A DNA stretch of 17,053 bases from Elusimicrobiota bacterium (lineage in GTDB: Bacteria; Elusimicrobiota; Elusimicrobia; UBA1565; UBA9628): the NCBI GenBank assembly GCA_028717865.1, contig JAQUMZ010000014.1, forward strand, positions 1-17,053, written 5' to 3'. How positions within the stretch are numbered: the first letter of the stretch is position 1; every line of letters starts with the position of its first letter. The position numbers were made by a program, and so were the translations under genes. The notes beneath the pieces were generated by a model. It made no database searches and had not been told where the DNA came from. It saw only the letters and a program-made list of their open reading frames with translations. Shown here piece after piece: positions 8,058-15,293 of the stretch.

Positions 8058-9698
8058 ATGAATCGTTCGTTCAGGATGCCTCATCCGGGTTGGCTCGCCG
8101 CTCTGGCCGGCGCGGTCATCCTGGCGGTCTTCTCCCCGATCCTGAGCCACGGCTTCGTCAACTGGGACGACGGCGAGATGCTGCTCGCCAATCCCCACCT
8201 GCGGGCCTTGGGCCTCGGGGAGCTCAAATGGATGTTCACCACCCTGCATTTCACCGCCTATCAGCCCCTCGGCTGGCTGGCCTGCGCGCTCGTCTATTCC
8301 TGGAGCGGCCCCAACCCCGCGGCCTTTCACCTGGCCTCGATCCTGCTGCACCTCGCCAACGCCGCGGCGCTCTGGCTATTGATCGCGCGTCTGCTTGCCG
8401 TCGCCGAAGGCCAAAGCCGGCCGACGGACCGGATGCATGTCGCCGCGCTGGAGGCCGCGCTGTTGTGGGCGCTGCATCCCCTGCAGGTCGAGTCCGTGGC
8501 CTGGGCCACCGAAATCCCGGATCTGCTGTCCACGAGCCTCTTTCTCGCGGCCTTCCTGGCCTATCTGGCCGCCGTCCGTGGGCCCGTCCGGCGCCCGCGC
8601 CGGCTGGCGCTGGCGTTGGCCCTGTTCGTCTGTTCCGGGCTTTCGCGCTGGAAGGGCCTGGCCTTGCCCGCGGCCATGATATTCGCCGACGTGGCGCCGT
8701 TGGGGAGGCTGAGCCGGGACCCCCGGGATTGGGCGCGGCCGTGTTTCCGGGGGGTCTGGCTCGAGAAGCTGCCCTTCGCCGCGGCCGCGGCGGCCATACT
8801 CGCGGTCAACTGGGCGGCCAAGAGGCAAATCCAGGACCTGACGATCTCGCTGCCGGCCTCGGCGGCCGCCCTGGCGCGGGCCCTGGCCTTCTACACGGGC
8901 AAGCTTCTCGCCCCCTTCGGCCTGCATCCGCTCTACCTGCTTTCCGGGCCGGAGTCCGGCGCGCCGCCGCTTTGGGTCTGTGTATCGGCCGCCGGGGGAA
9001 TTACGGCGCTGCTGGCGCTGGCCTATCGGCGCCGGCCCGCCGGGTTGCTGGCGTGGGCTTTCCTCTCGGTTTCGATCCTGCCCACGACCGCGGCGTATTC
9101 CGGCGGCCACGTCTTCGGGCAGGATCATTACCTGTACCTGGCCGCCGCCGCGCTGCCGGCGCTTTTGGCTTGGGGCTTCTTGTCTGAATGGAGGCTCGGG
9201 CTGGCCGCGGGCTTGGCCTTGGCCGTCCTCTACGGGACGCTGTCCTGGCGGCAATGCCGGGTCTGGCGCGACTCGGCGAGCCTGTGGACTCACGCTCTCT
9301 CGATCGAGCCGCGCTCGACCGTCGGGCGGGGCAATCTTGGAGCCGCTCTCATGGACGCGGGCCGCTACGACGAGGCCGCCGCGCTGCTGCGGCGCCAGTT
9401 GGAAATCTTGCCCCGGTCCGAGCTCGACCGCGCCAACCTCCAAGGCGCGCTCGCCAAGAAGGCCTGGCTCCAGCGCGAGCCGGCCCGCTATTACAACAAT
9501 CTGGCCGCGGACCTCGGCCGCCTGGGGCTGGCCGAGGAAGCCTACTGGGCCCTGGGCAAGTCCCTCCAGCTGGATGCGCGCCTGGCCCCGACCCACTTCA
9601 ACATGGCCCTGGTCTGCGCCCGCCTGGGCCGGCCGGATAGCGCCCGGCGCCACTACCAAAGGGCGCTCGCGCTCGATCCCAAGCTGGCCCGGCCATGA
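8058..9698 (+). CDS. TMTC-like membrane protein with C-terminal TPR repeats (putative GT-C glycosyltransferase)
   Basis: Polytopic membrane protein of 546 residues. A first membrane span (about 13-31) is followed by NWDDGEM with D37-D38, the acidic pair expected in the first external loop of GT-C glycosyltransferases. Further landmarks of this bacterial family are AYQPLGWL and HPLQVESVAWATEIPDLLS (from H140). About ten hydrophobic segments follow. From about residue 418 there are two to three TPR-like units (NLGAALMDAGRYDEAAALLR; YYNNLAADLGRLGLAEEAYW; FNMALVCARLGRPDSARRHY). The layout matches eukaryotic TMTC O-mannosyltransferases and their uncharacterised bacterial relatives. The sugar donor and acceptor are unknown. 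The ATG at 8058 has only a weak ACGGG upstream; the ATG at 8076 is possible. Its TGA overlaps the next ATG, so the two are probably co-translated. Confidence 0.8.
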   Translation: MNRSFRMPHPGWLAALAGAVILAVFSPILSHGFVNWDDGEMLLANPHLRALGLGELKWMFTTLHFTAYQPLGWLACALVYSWSGPNPAAFHLASILLHLANAAALWLLIARLLAVAEGQSRPTDRMHVAALEAALLWALHPLQVESVAWATEIPDLLSTSLFLAAFLAYLAAVRGPVRRPRRLALALALFVCSGLSRWKGLALPAAMIFADVAPLGRLSRDPRDWARPCFRGVWLEKLPFAAAAAAILAVNWAAKRQIQDLTISLPASAAALARALAFYTGKLLAPFGLHPLYLLSGPESGAPPLWVCVSAAGGITALLALAYRRRPAGLLAWAFLSVSILPTTAAYSGGHVFGQDHYLYLAAAALPALLAWGFLSEWRLGLAAGLALAVLYGTLSWRQCRVWRDSASLWTHALSIEPRSTVGRGNLGAALMDAGRYDEAAALLRRQLEILPRSELDRANLQGALAKKAWLQREPARYYNNLAADLGRLGLAEEAYWALGKSLQLDARLAPTHFNMALVCARLGRPDSARRHYQRALALDPKLARP

Positions 9699-11332
9699 CC
9701 AGGCGGATATTTTACGGCGTGCTTGGGGCCGCGTGCCTGGTGCAGGCCTGGCTGGCCTTCGGCTATCCCGTGGGGCTTTTCCAGGACGACGCCCTGCACA
9801 TACTCCTGGCCCGCGCCTTGGAGCATTTTTCCTTCGCGCTGCCCGGGAGGGCTCCGGCGGCCGATCCGCTGCCCGGCATGGCCGCCATATTGGCGTTGCC
9901 GGTCCGGCTGGCGGGCTCCCATTTCGGCTGGCTGCGCTGGATTCCCCTGGCCGCCGGCTGGGTCGCCGTCTTCTTGAGCTTTCGCCTCCTGCGCCGGGTC
10001 CTGCCGGAGACGCTTGCCATGCTGGGCGCGGTTTTGACGGCGTTCAATCCCACGCTGCTGGAAAACGCCGGGATCGTCCGTCCGGACCTGGTCTTTCTCG
10101 CGGCGGCCCTGGCCGCGTTCGACGCCCTGGCCTCGGGCGCCCTGGCCTGGGCGGCGCTTTGGGCCGCCTTGGCGGGGATGTTGCGGCCCCACGGGGCCCT
10201 GCTCATAGCCGCATGCGGCGCCGCGCTTTGGCTGCGCGGCGGGCGGCGCCGCGCCATGGTTTGGACGGCCGCGGCCGGCTTGCCCTTGGCGGTTTGGTCG
10301 CTGAGGAACCTGCTCGCGGCCGGGACCGCGAGCGATTACGTTTCCAACCTGGGCCTGCGGCTGTCCGCGGCCGGGCCCTGGCAATGGGCGGCCGCGCTGG
10401 CGGACATATTCGGGAAGGGGCTGCTGGCGGTCCCGGGCGGAAGCTGGGCGGCTCCGGCGATAATAATTCCGGGGGCGGTCGGAGCCGTCAGGCTGAGCCG
10501 GACATGCCCCGGTTCCTGGACGCTCGCCGCCGCTCTCTACGCCGGGGGATTCGTATTACTGCAGGCCGCTTGGGGCGTGGCCGATCCGCGTTACGTTCTG
10601 GCCTTGCTGCCCATGGCCTGGCTTTTCGCGCTCGCGGCCGCCGGCTCCTCGCGGACCCGGCCGGCCGCGGTCGCGGCCGCGCTGTGCCTGGCCGCCGGCG
10701 CATCGGCTGACGCGGGCCTCTTGCGCGCGCGGCGCGCGCGGGCCGAGCTTTGGCCGCGGACCCTGGCCTGGATCCGCGCGGCCACCCCGCCGCAAGCCAG
10801 GTTCCAGACCATGTTTCCCATGCCCGTCATGCTGCTGACCGATCGGCAGGCCTTCGAGCCGCCCCTGGCCTTCAACCGCGACAGCTGGCTGGCTTTCTGC
10901 CTTTCCGAGCGTATAGATTACCTGCACCTGGACCGCGCCGTCGGGCGCTGGAGCACCCTGCCCGCGCCGCGCCGGGCCGTGCTGCGCGAGCTGCCCCGCT
11001 GGGCGGCGTCCACGCCCTACGCCGCGGAGGTTTATCGCGACGAGGGCGAGGGCAGCGCGATCTTCCGGCTCGCCCAGCCCGAGCCGGCGCGCTATCTCAA
11101 GGGCTTCGCGCGCTACCTTTCCGCCTTGGACGCGCTCGCCTCGGGGGCCGAGCCCAAGACCGTCAGGGCCGGGCTGCTGGAAGCGGCGGCCCTGGAGCCG
11201 AGGCTGGCCTTGCCTTGGGCCATGCTGGGGCATTTGGCCTCGGACGCGAAGGAGAAGCGCGAATGCCTGGCCAAGGCGCTGCGGCTGGATCCGACGCTGG
11301 ACGCGGCCCGGGCGGAGTTGAGTGGTTTATAA
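9695..11332 (+). CDS. Putative GT-C/PMT-type membrane glycosyltransferase with C-terminal soluble domain (paralogue A)
   Basis: Polytopic protein of 545 residues with an N-terminal membrane span followed by QDDALHILLARAL, where D31-D32 fits the acidic pair of GT-C enzymes such as ArnT/PMT. EPLPG-like ADPLPGMAAILALPVRL, an arginine-containing LRPHG, and DPRYVLALLPMAWL in the last spans are typical of the GT39-like class. About ten membrane segments end near residue 345. A soluble C-terminal part follows, ending with a half-TPR-like helix pair (LEPRLALPWAMLGHLA; CLAKALRLDPTLDAARAEL). It resembles the minus-strand gene at 11374-13113 along its whole length. The donor is probably a polyprenyl-linked sugar, but no direct evidence for substrate exists. 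The start overlaps the preceding stop (ATGA). The stop TAA shares its last base with a 40-base repeat. Confidence 0.75.
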   Translation: MTRRIFYGVLGAACLVQAWLAFGYPVGLFQDDALHILLARALEHFSFALPGRAPAADPLPGMAAILALPVRLAGSHFGWLRWIPLAAGWVAVFLSFRLLRRVLPETLAMLGAVLTAFNPTLLENAGIVRPDLVFLAAALAAFDALASGALAWAALWAALAGMLRPHGALLIAACGAALWLRGGRRRAMVWTAAAGLPLAVWSLRNLLAAGTASDYVSNLGLRLSAAGPWQWAAALADIFGKGLLAVPGGSWAAPAIIIPGAVGAVRLSRTCPGSWTLAAALYAGGFVLLQAAWGVADPRYVLALLPMAWLFALAAAGSSRTRPAAVAAALCLAAGASADAGLLRARRARAELWPRTLAWIRAATPPQARFQTMFPMPVMLLTDRQAFEPPLAFNRDSWLAFCLSERIDYLHLDRAVGRWSTLPAPRRAVLRELPRWAASTPYAAEVYRDEGEGSAIFRLAQPEPARYLKGFARYLSALDALASGAEPKTVRAGLLEAAALEPRLALPWAMLGHLASDAKEKRECLAKALRLDPTLDAARAELSGL

Positions 11333-11371
11333 ATACGTGAAATACGTGAATACGTGAAAGCGGGGCACCGT
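11332..11371 (+). repeat. 40-base direct repeat, copy 1 (AATACGTGA units plus GC tail)
   Basis: The repeat begins on the last base of the upstream TAA. It contains AATACGTGA at 11332, 11341 and 11349 (the last overlapping by one base), followed by the tail AGCGGGGCACCGT. It matches copy 2 at 13150-13189 in 39 of 40 positions; the only difference is the twentieth base, T here and A there. Both copies lie in the same orientation and bracket the only minus-strand gene. Function is unknown: it could be an interspersed repeat, a recombination site or a protein-binding array. Confidence 0.9.
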
Positions 11372-11393
11372 TTTCAGGGCAGCGCTTTCATGT
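11352..11393. terminator. Possible shared hairpin between convergent genes
   Basis: ACGTGAAAGC (11352-11361) can pair with GCTTTCATGT (11384-11393) over ten positions with one G-T wobble, enclosing a 22-base loop. One arm lies in repeat copy 1 and the other in the last codons of the minus-strand gene. It sits where two converging transcripts would end. There is no clear U-tract directly after the stem, so intrinsic termination is uncertain. Confidence 0.25.
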
Positions 11394-13113
11394 CCTGGCG
11401 GAGAGTTTCGTCCAGAGGATCGGCGGCGCAGGCGCGCCGGGCCGCGCGGCGGGCGGCGGGGCCGGACTCGAGCTGGGACAAGGCGGCCCAAGCGTAGGCG
11501 AGGTTCGGCTCCAGGGTCACGGCCGCTTCGAGCTCGCGGCGCACGAAATCGCGGCTGGCGCCCCGCCGCATGGCCAGGGACGCCGTCTCGTAGGCGAACC
11601 AGGCCCTGCCGAAGCGGGAGGGGTCGGGATGGCGGATGCGGTATATCGTAGAGCCCTCGGCCGCGTTCCGATAGACCCGTTCCACGTAAGGGCTGGATTC
11701 GGCCCAGCGGTTCAAATTGGCGAGCACGAACGTCATCCCCGAGGGCTGGAAGCCGTCGGGCCGGAACCTTTCGTCGATATGCAGATACCCCGTGCCGAGG
11801 CTCAGGGTCTCGGCCAGCCAGCGGTCGCGGGTATCGGCCGCGGGCCCGGGTATGTGGGCGCGCCGTCCGCCCAACAGGACGACGGCCTGGCAGGCGGGGC
11901 TCTCGAATACGGCGTCCTTTGGAGTATGGGAACGTATCCACGCCATGGTTTCGGGCAGGAATTTAGCCGGGCCGCGCAGGTTCGCCCGGGCTTGGAGGAG
12001 GTTTGGGAGCAGGGCGGCCGCCAGAAAAACGAGGAGAACGGCGTCGCGCGTCCGGCGGCCGCGCAGGATTTCCCGCGCGCCGGCCACGATCAGCAGCCAG
12101 CCCGCCGGCAGGAGCGCCAGGGCGTAGCGAGGCGACGCCGAGAGCCAGTCCAGATGGACGCAGACGATCCCCGCGGCGCAGGCCGTCAGGACGAAAACCG
12201 GCCGCGCGCCTTCGCCACGCATGAGGCGGCGGGCTCCCCAGCCGGCCAATATCAGCGCGGCCGCGCCTAAAAGGGCCCGCAGCGGGGCGCCAAGCAGCTC
12301 CAGCCCCAGGACCCCCGCGCCGAAGAAATTCGCCAGCATGGCGCCGGCGTGTTCCGCCAGCGCGCGGGGCGAGGCGAGCCGCGCGGTTTGGGAGGCGAAA
12401 TTATCCAGGTAGCCGCTCGTTTCGGTGACGGCGAACTGGCTGCGCGCCGTCCATAGGGCGAACGGCGCCAGCGCCGCCGCCAGGAAGAGCCCCGCGCGGC
12501 GCCAACCGTCCCGCCAGCCGATCGCCGCGGCCAGGGCGGCCGGAAGCAGGAAGCCCAGGGGGCGCAGGACGGCGGCCCAGCCGGCGAGTGCCGCCGCCAG
12601 CAGCAGGCGTCCGCGGGAGCTCGGGCGGTCCAAGGTCGCGCAGAGATACAGCGAAACGGCGAGGAACGGCATGTCCGGCAGGACGAGCGTCGTTCTGCGC
12701 ACGAAAAGCGGATTGGCCGCCAGGAGCAGCAAGGCCCAGGCTCCGTCGCGGCGCCCCAGCAGCCGGGCGGCGAGGCGCCAGAAGAAAAACAGCGCCGTCG
12801 CGGCGGCCGCCAGGCCGGCGAGCCGCAGGAGGTCCCAGCGGGGGGCCAGCAGACGGATCGGGAGGCAAAGCAGCCAGGCGAGGCCGGGCAGGGGCTCGGC
12901 GACCGGCAGGCCAGTCGCGTCGGGCCACGAGAAGCTCCCGTGGGACAGCGACCTGGCCAGGATGATGTGCAGCGCGTCGTCGCCCACCGAGCCGACCGGG
13001 GCGCCGCGCGCTGCCGTGATATAGACGGCGGCTAAAAGCAGGCCCGCCAGGACGAGTCCCGCGTCAGTCCAGCGCGGGCCCGCCGTCCGTCCCTTCGCGA
13101 TTCGCCAAAGCAT
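11374..13113 (-). CDS. Putative GT-C/PMT-type membrane glycosyltransferase with C-terminal soluble domain (paralogue B, inverted)
   Basis: Polytopic protein of 579 residues. After the first membrane span comes GDDALHIILARSL with D45-D46, aligned with QDDALHILLARAL of the gene at 9695-11332. Further matching blocks are EPLPGLAWLLCLPIRLL, VLRPLGFLLPAAL, SPRYALALLPAGWLL, TMAWIRSHTP, GYLHIDE, RWAESSPYVERVYR and a closing half-TPR-like LEPNLAYAWAALSQLE. About ten membrane spans end near residue 370, followed by a soluble part. It is probably a GT39-like transferase of unknown donor and acceptor. It is the only minus-strand gene here, has a GGGAAGG just before its ATG and a TAAAAT upstream, and is bracketed by two near-identical 40-base repeats. 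It therefore looks like a separate transcription unit set into a plus-strand operon. Composition looks like that of its neighbours, so recent foreign origin is not evident. Confidence 0.78.
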   Translation of the reverse strand: MLWRIAKGRTAGPRWTDAGLVLAGLLLAAVYITAARGAPVGSVGDDALHIILARSLSHGSFSWPDATGLPVAEPLPGLAWLLCLPIRLLAPRWDLLRLAGLAAAATALFFFWRLAARLLGRRDGAWALLLLAANPLFVRRTTLVLPDMPFLAVSLYLCATLDRPSSRGRLLLAAALAGWAAVLRPLGFLLPAALAAAIGWRDGWRRAGLFLAAALAPFALWTARSQFAVTETSGYLDNFASQTARLASPRALAEHAGAMLANFFGAGVLGLELLGAPLRALLGAAALILAGWGARRLMRGEGARPVFVLTACAAGIVCVHLDWLSASPRYALALLPAGWLLIVAGAREILRGRRTRDAVLLVFLAAALLPNLLQARANLRGPAKFLPETMAWIRSHTPKDAVFESPACQAVVLLGGRRAHIPGPAADTRDRWLAETLSLGTGYLHIDERFRPDGFQPSGMTFVLANLNRWAESSPYVERVYRNAAEGSTIYRIRHPDPSRFGRAWFAYETASLAMRRGASRDFVRRELEAAVTLEPNLAYAWAALSQLESGPAARRAARRACAADPLDETLRQDMKALP

Positions 13114-13127
13114 GGCCTTCCCGGTTA

Positions 13128-13133
13128 ATTTTA
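13128..13133 (-). promoter_or_regulatory. Candidate -10 box (TAAAAT, minus strand) for the inverted glycosyltransferase
   Basis: Read on the minus strand, TAAAAT ends 14 bases before the ATG at 13113, giving a predicted leader of about eight bases that includes GGGAAGG. It lies in an AT-rich patch just outside repeat copy 2. No strong -35 is seen at standard spacing. Confidence 0.35.
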
Positions 13134-13149
13134 GCTAAACGGCGGCGCG

Positions 13150-13189
13150 AATACGTGAAATACGTGAAAACGTGAAAGCGGGGCACCGT
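13150..13189 (+). repeat. 40-base direct repeat, copy 2 (AATACGTGA units plus GC tail)
   Basis: This copy matches copy 1 (11332-11371) in 39 of 40 positions and in the same orientation. Units are AATACGTGA at 13150 and 13159 and AAAACGTGA at 13167, followed by AGCGGGGCACCGT. It lies in the 102-base gap between the divergent genes at 13113 and 13216, between their candidate promoters, so it may also act as a regulatory array. The starts of the two copies are 1818 bases apart. Confidence 0.9.
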
Positions 13190-13196
13190 GATTTGC

Positions 13197-13211
13197 TAGA
13201 CTCATAGTCTA
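13197..13211 (+). promoter_or_regulatory. Perfect 6-3-6 palindrome overlapping an extended -10 element
   Basis: TAGACT-CAT-AGTCTA is a perfect inverted repeat five bases before the ATG at 13216. The left arm is preceded by TGC, so TGCTAGACT resembles an extended -10 element (TAGACT matches TATAAT at four of six). A start near 13209 would leave a leader of about seven bases to 13216, or 28 to 13237. The overlap of palindrome and -10 could mean an operator; this is inference. Confidence 0.35.
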
Positions 13212-13215
13212 AGGC

Positions 13216-14304
13216 ATGGCCAGCAAGAATCATGGCATGAAGGCGCTGGTGCTTTCGGGCGGCAAGGGCAGCCGGCTGCGTCCCATCACGCACACCTCCG
13301 CCAAGCAGCTCATCCCGATCGTCAACAAGCCGATCCTGTTCTACGGCCTGGAGGCCATCGCCAAGGCGGGCATAAAGGAAGTCGGGATCGTGGTCGGCGA
13401 GACCCAGGCCGAGATCCGCGCCGCGGTGGGCGACGGCTCGGCCTTCGGCTTCAAGGCCGTCTACATTCCCCAGGAGGCGCCGCTGGGCCTGGCCCATGCG
13501 GTGAAGATTTCGCGCAAGTTCATGGGCGATTCGCCCTTCCTGATGTTCTTGGGCGACAACCTGCTCAAGAGCGGCCTGGGCCCCTTGGTGGATGAATTCT
13601 TCGCGCAGAAGCCCAACGCCCAGATCCTGGTGACCCCGGTTCCCAACCCCTCGGCCTTCGGGGTCGTCGAGCTCGAGGGGGGCAAGGTCGCGCGCCTGGT
13701 CGAGAAGCCCCGCCAGCCCAAGAGCGATCTGGCCTTGGTCGGGGTCTACCTGTTCGACCGGACCATATTCAAGGCGATCGACCACATCCGGCCCTCCGCG
13801 CGGGGCGAACTGGAGATCACCGACGCCATCCAATGGCTGGTCGACAACGATTTCACCGTGGTCAGCCGGCGCACCGACGGGTGGTGGAAGGACACCGGCA
13901 AGCTCGAGGACCTGCTCGAGGCCAACCGGCTCATTCACGAGACGATCAAGCACTCGATCCACAAGGACGCCCGCGTCGACGCGCTCTCGCGCCTGGAGGG
14001 CCGCGTGGTCCTGGAGGCGGGGGCCCAGGTGGTCGAGTCCGTCATCCGGGGCCCGGCCGTCATCGGCGCCAACACCCGCATCATCCGCTCCTACGTCGGC
14101 CCCTACAGTTCGATCTACTTCGACGCCCTGGTGGAGAACTCGGAGATCGAGCACTCCATCGTGCTGGAGCACGCCCGCATCCGCGACATCCGGCGCATAC
14201 AGGACTCGCTCATCGGGCAGCGCGTCGAGTTGGTCCGCTCCGGGGCCAAACCCGAGGCCTTCCGGATCATGGCGGGCGATTCCAGCCGTTTCGAGATACC
14301 CTGA
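13216..14304 (+). CDS. rfbA: Glucose-1-phosphate thymidylyltransferase, long (StrD-type) form
   Basis: Nucleotidyltransferase making dTDP-glucose from dTTP and glucose-1-phosphate. The N-terminal catalytic domain has SGGKGSRLRP (residues 14-23), KQLIPIVNKP (30-39), FLGDNLL and LVEKPRQPKSD. A C-terminal left-handed beta-helix follows from about residue 255, with hexapeptide-like VVESVIRGPAVIGANTRI and YVGPYSSIYF. This is the long form found with antibiotic and surface-sugar clusters, rather than the roughly 290-residue RmlA. Counted from the second ATG at 13237 (MKALVLSGG) the protein has 355 residues, exactly family-like; from 13216 it has 362. Neither start has a clear ribosome-binding site, so both remain open. 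UTP-using relatives exist, but the adjacent dTDP-glucose dehydratase supports dTTP. It heads the sugar operon, with the next gene ten bases downstream. Confidence 0.9.
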   Translation: MASKNHGMKALVLSGGKGSRLRPITHTSAKQLIPIVNKPILFYGLEAIAKAGIKEVGIVVGETQAEIRAAVGDGSAFGFKAVYIPQEAPLGLAHAVKISRKFMGDSPFLMFLGDNLLKSGLGPLVDEFFAQKPNAQILVTPVPNPSAFGVVELEGGKVARLVEKPRQPKSDLALVGVYLFDRTIFKAIDHIRPSARGELEITDAIQWLVDNDFTVVSRRTDGWWKDTGKLEDLLEANRLIHETIKHSIHKDARVDALSRLEGRVVLEAGAQVVESVIRGPAVIGANTRIIRSYVGPYSSIYFDALVENSEIEHSIVLEHARIRDIRRIQDSLIGQRVELVRSGAKPEAFRIMAGDSSRFEIP

Positions 14305-14309
14305 GGAGG
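14303..14309 (+). promoter_or_regulatory. Strong ribosome-binding site (GAGGAGG) for the epimerase
   Basis: GAGGAGG overlaps the upstream TGA stop and lies four bases before the ATG at 14314. It is among the strongest ribosome-binding sites in the window and supports coupled translation from the thymidylyltransferase gene. Confidence 0.8.
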
Positions 14310-14313
14310 CGGC

Positions 14314-15291
14314 ATGAAGCATGACAAGCTGTGGCTGGTGACGGGCGGGGCGGGCTTCATCGGTTCCAACATCGTCTCCGAGCTCGTGCGCCTGCGGCGG
14401 CGCGTGCGGGTGCTCGACAACCTCTGCACGGGCAGCCTGGAGCACATGGCGTCCTTCAAGGACAAGATCGAGTTCATGCGCGGCGATATACGCGATTTCG
14501 CGGACTGCCGGCGGGCGGTCAAGGGCGCCGACGTCGTCTGCCATCAGGCCGCCATCCGCTCGGTTCCCAAATCCGTGGACAACCCCGGCTCCACCCACGA
14601 GTCCAACGCGACCGGGACCCTGAACATGCTCGTCGCCGCGCGCGAGGCCAAGGTCCGGCGCTTCGTATACGCCTCCTCGAGTTCCATCTACGGCGACACC
14701 GACCGCTTCCCCCAGCGCGAGGAGCACGCGCCCCGGCCCGTCTCGCCCTACGCGGTGCAGAAGCTCGCGGGCGAGCTCTACGCCATTCTCTTCACCAAGA
14801 CCTACGGCCTGGAGACCGTGAGCTTGCGCTACTTCAACGTCTTCGGCCCCCGGCAGGACCCCGAGTCGCTCTACTCGGCCGTCATCCCCAAGTTCATGGA
14901 GCAGGCCTACCTTGGCCAGCCCCTGGAGGTGCACTGGGACGGCCGCCAATCCCGGGACTTTACCTTCGTGGCCAACGTGGTCCAGGCCAACCTCCTGGCC
15001 GGCTCGACCAGGCTCGGCTTGGGCGAGACCTTCAACATCGCCAACGGCCGCTGCTACAGCCTGCTCGACATCATCCGCGTCATCGAGGACATCGTGGGGC
15101 GCAAGCTGCCGCGGCGCCACACCCCCAAGCGCCAAGGCGACGTGCGCCGCACCTACGCCGACATCGCCAAGGCCCGGCGCCTGCTCGGCTACCGTCCCGC
15201 CGTGGGGCTCGACGAGGGCCTGCGCCTGACCTGGGCGTACTTCGCGCGGCAGTACTTCAAGAAGCCCGGCCGGGCCAAGGCCCTCGCCTGA
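14314..15291 (+). CDS. NAD-dependent sugar epimerase (UDP-GlcNAc/UDP-glucose 4-epimerase-like extended SDR)
   Basis: Extended short-chain dehydrogenase/reductase of 325 residues acting on a nucleotide sugar in the cytoplasm. The NAD-binding motif is TGGAGFIGSN (from T10). ASSSSIYGD supplies the catalytic Ser/Thr region, and YAVQK has Y146 and K150. RSVPKSVDNP and RYFNVFGPRQDP recall the WbpP/TviC group of UDP-N-acetylhexosamine 4-epimerases, while GalE of the Leloir pathway is a less close match. Decarboxylases such as UDP-glucuronate decarboxylase share much of this pattern, so the substrate is not settled. GAGGAGG four bases upstream fixes the ATG. It lies between the thymidylyltransferase and the dTDP-glucose dehydratase and may supply a second activated sugar to the same glycan. 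Confidence 0.85.
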   Translation: MKHDKLWLVTGGAGFIGSNIVSELVRLRRRVRVLDNLCTGSLEHMASFKDKIEFMRGDIRDFADCRRAVKGADVVCHQAAIRSVPKSVDNPGSTHESNATGTLNMLVAAREAKVRRFVYASSSSIYGDTDRFPQREEHAPRPVSPYAVQKLAGELYAILFTKTYGLETVSLRYFNVFGPRQDPESLYSAVIPKFMEQAYLGQPLEVHWDGRQSRDFTFVANVVQANLLAGSTRLGLGETFNIANGRCYSLLDIIRVIEDIVGRKLPRRHTPKRQGDVRRTYADIAKARRLLGYRPAVGLDEGLRLTWAYFARQYFKKPGRAKALA

Positions 15292-15293
15292 CG

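Noticed and set aside
11332..11371. CRISPR array
   Set aside because: The units are only 8-9 bases and abut each other with no unique spacers, and no cas gene is present.
11332..13189. Insertion sequence or composite transposon
   Set aside because: The enclosed gene is a membrane glycosyltransferase-like protein, not a transposase, and the flanks are direct 40-base repeats without terminal inverted repeats or a short target duplication.
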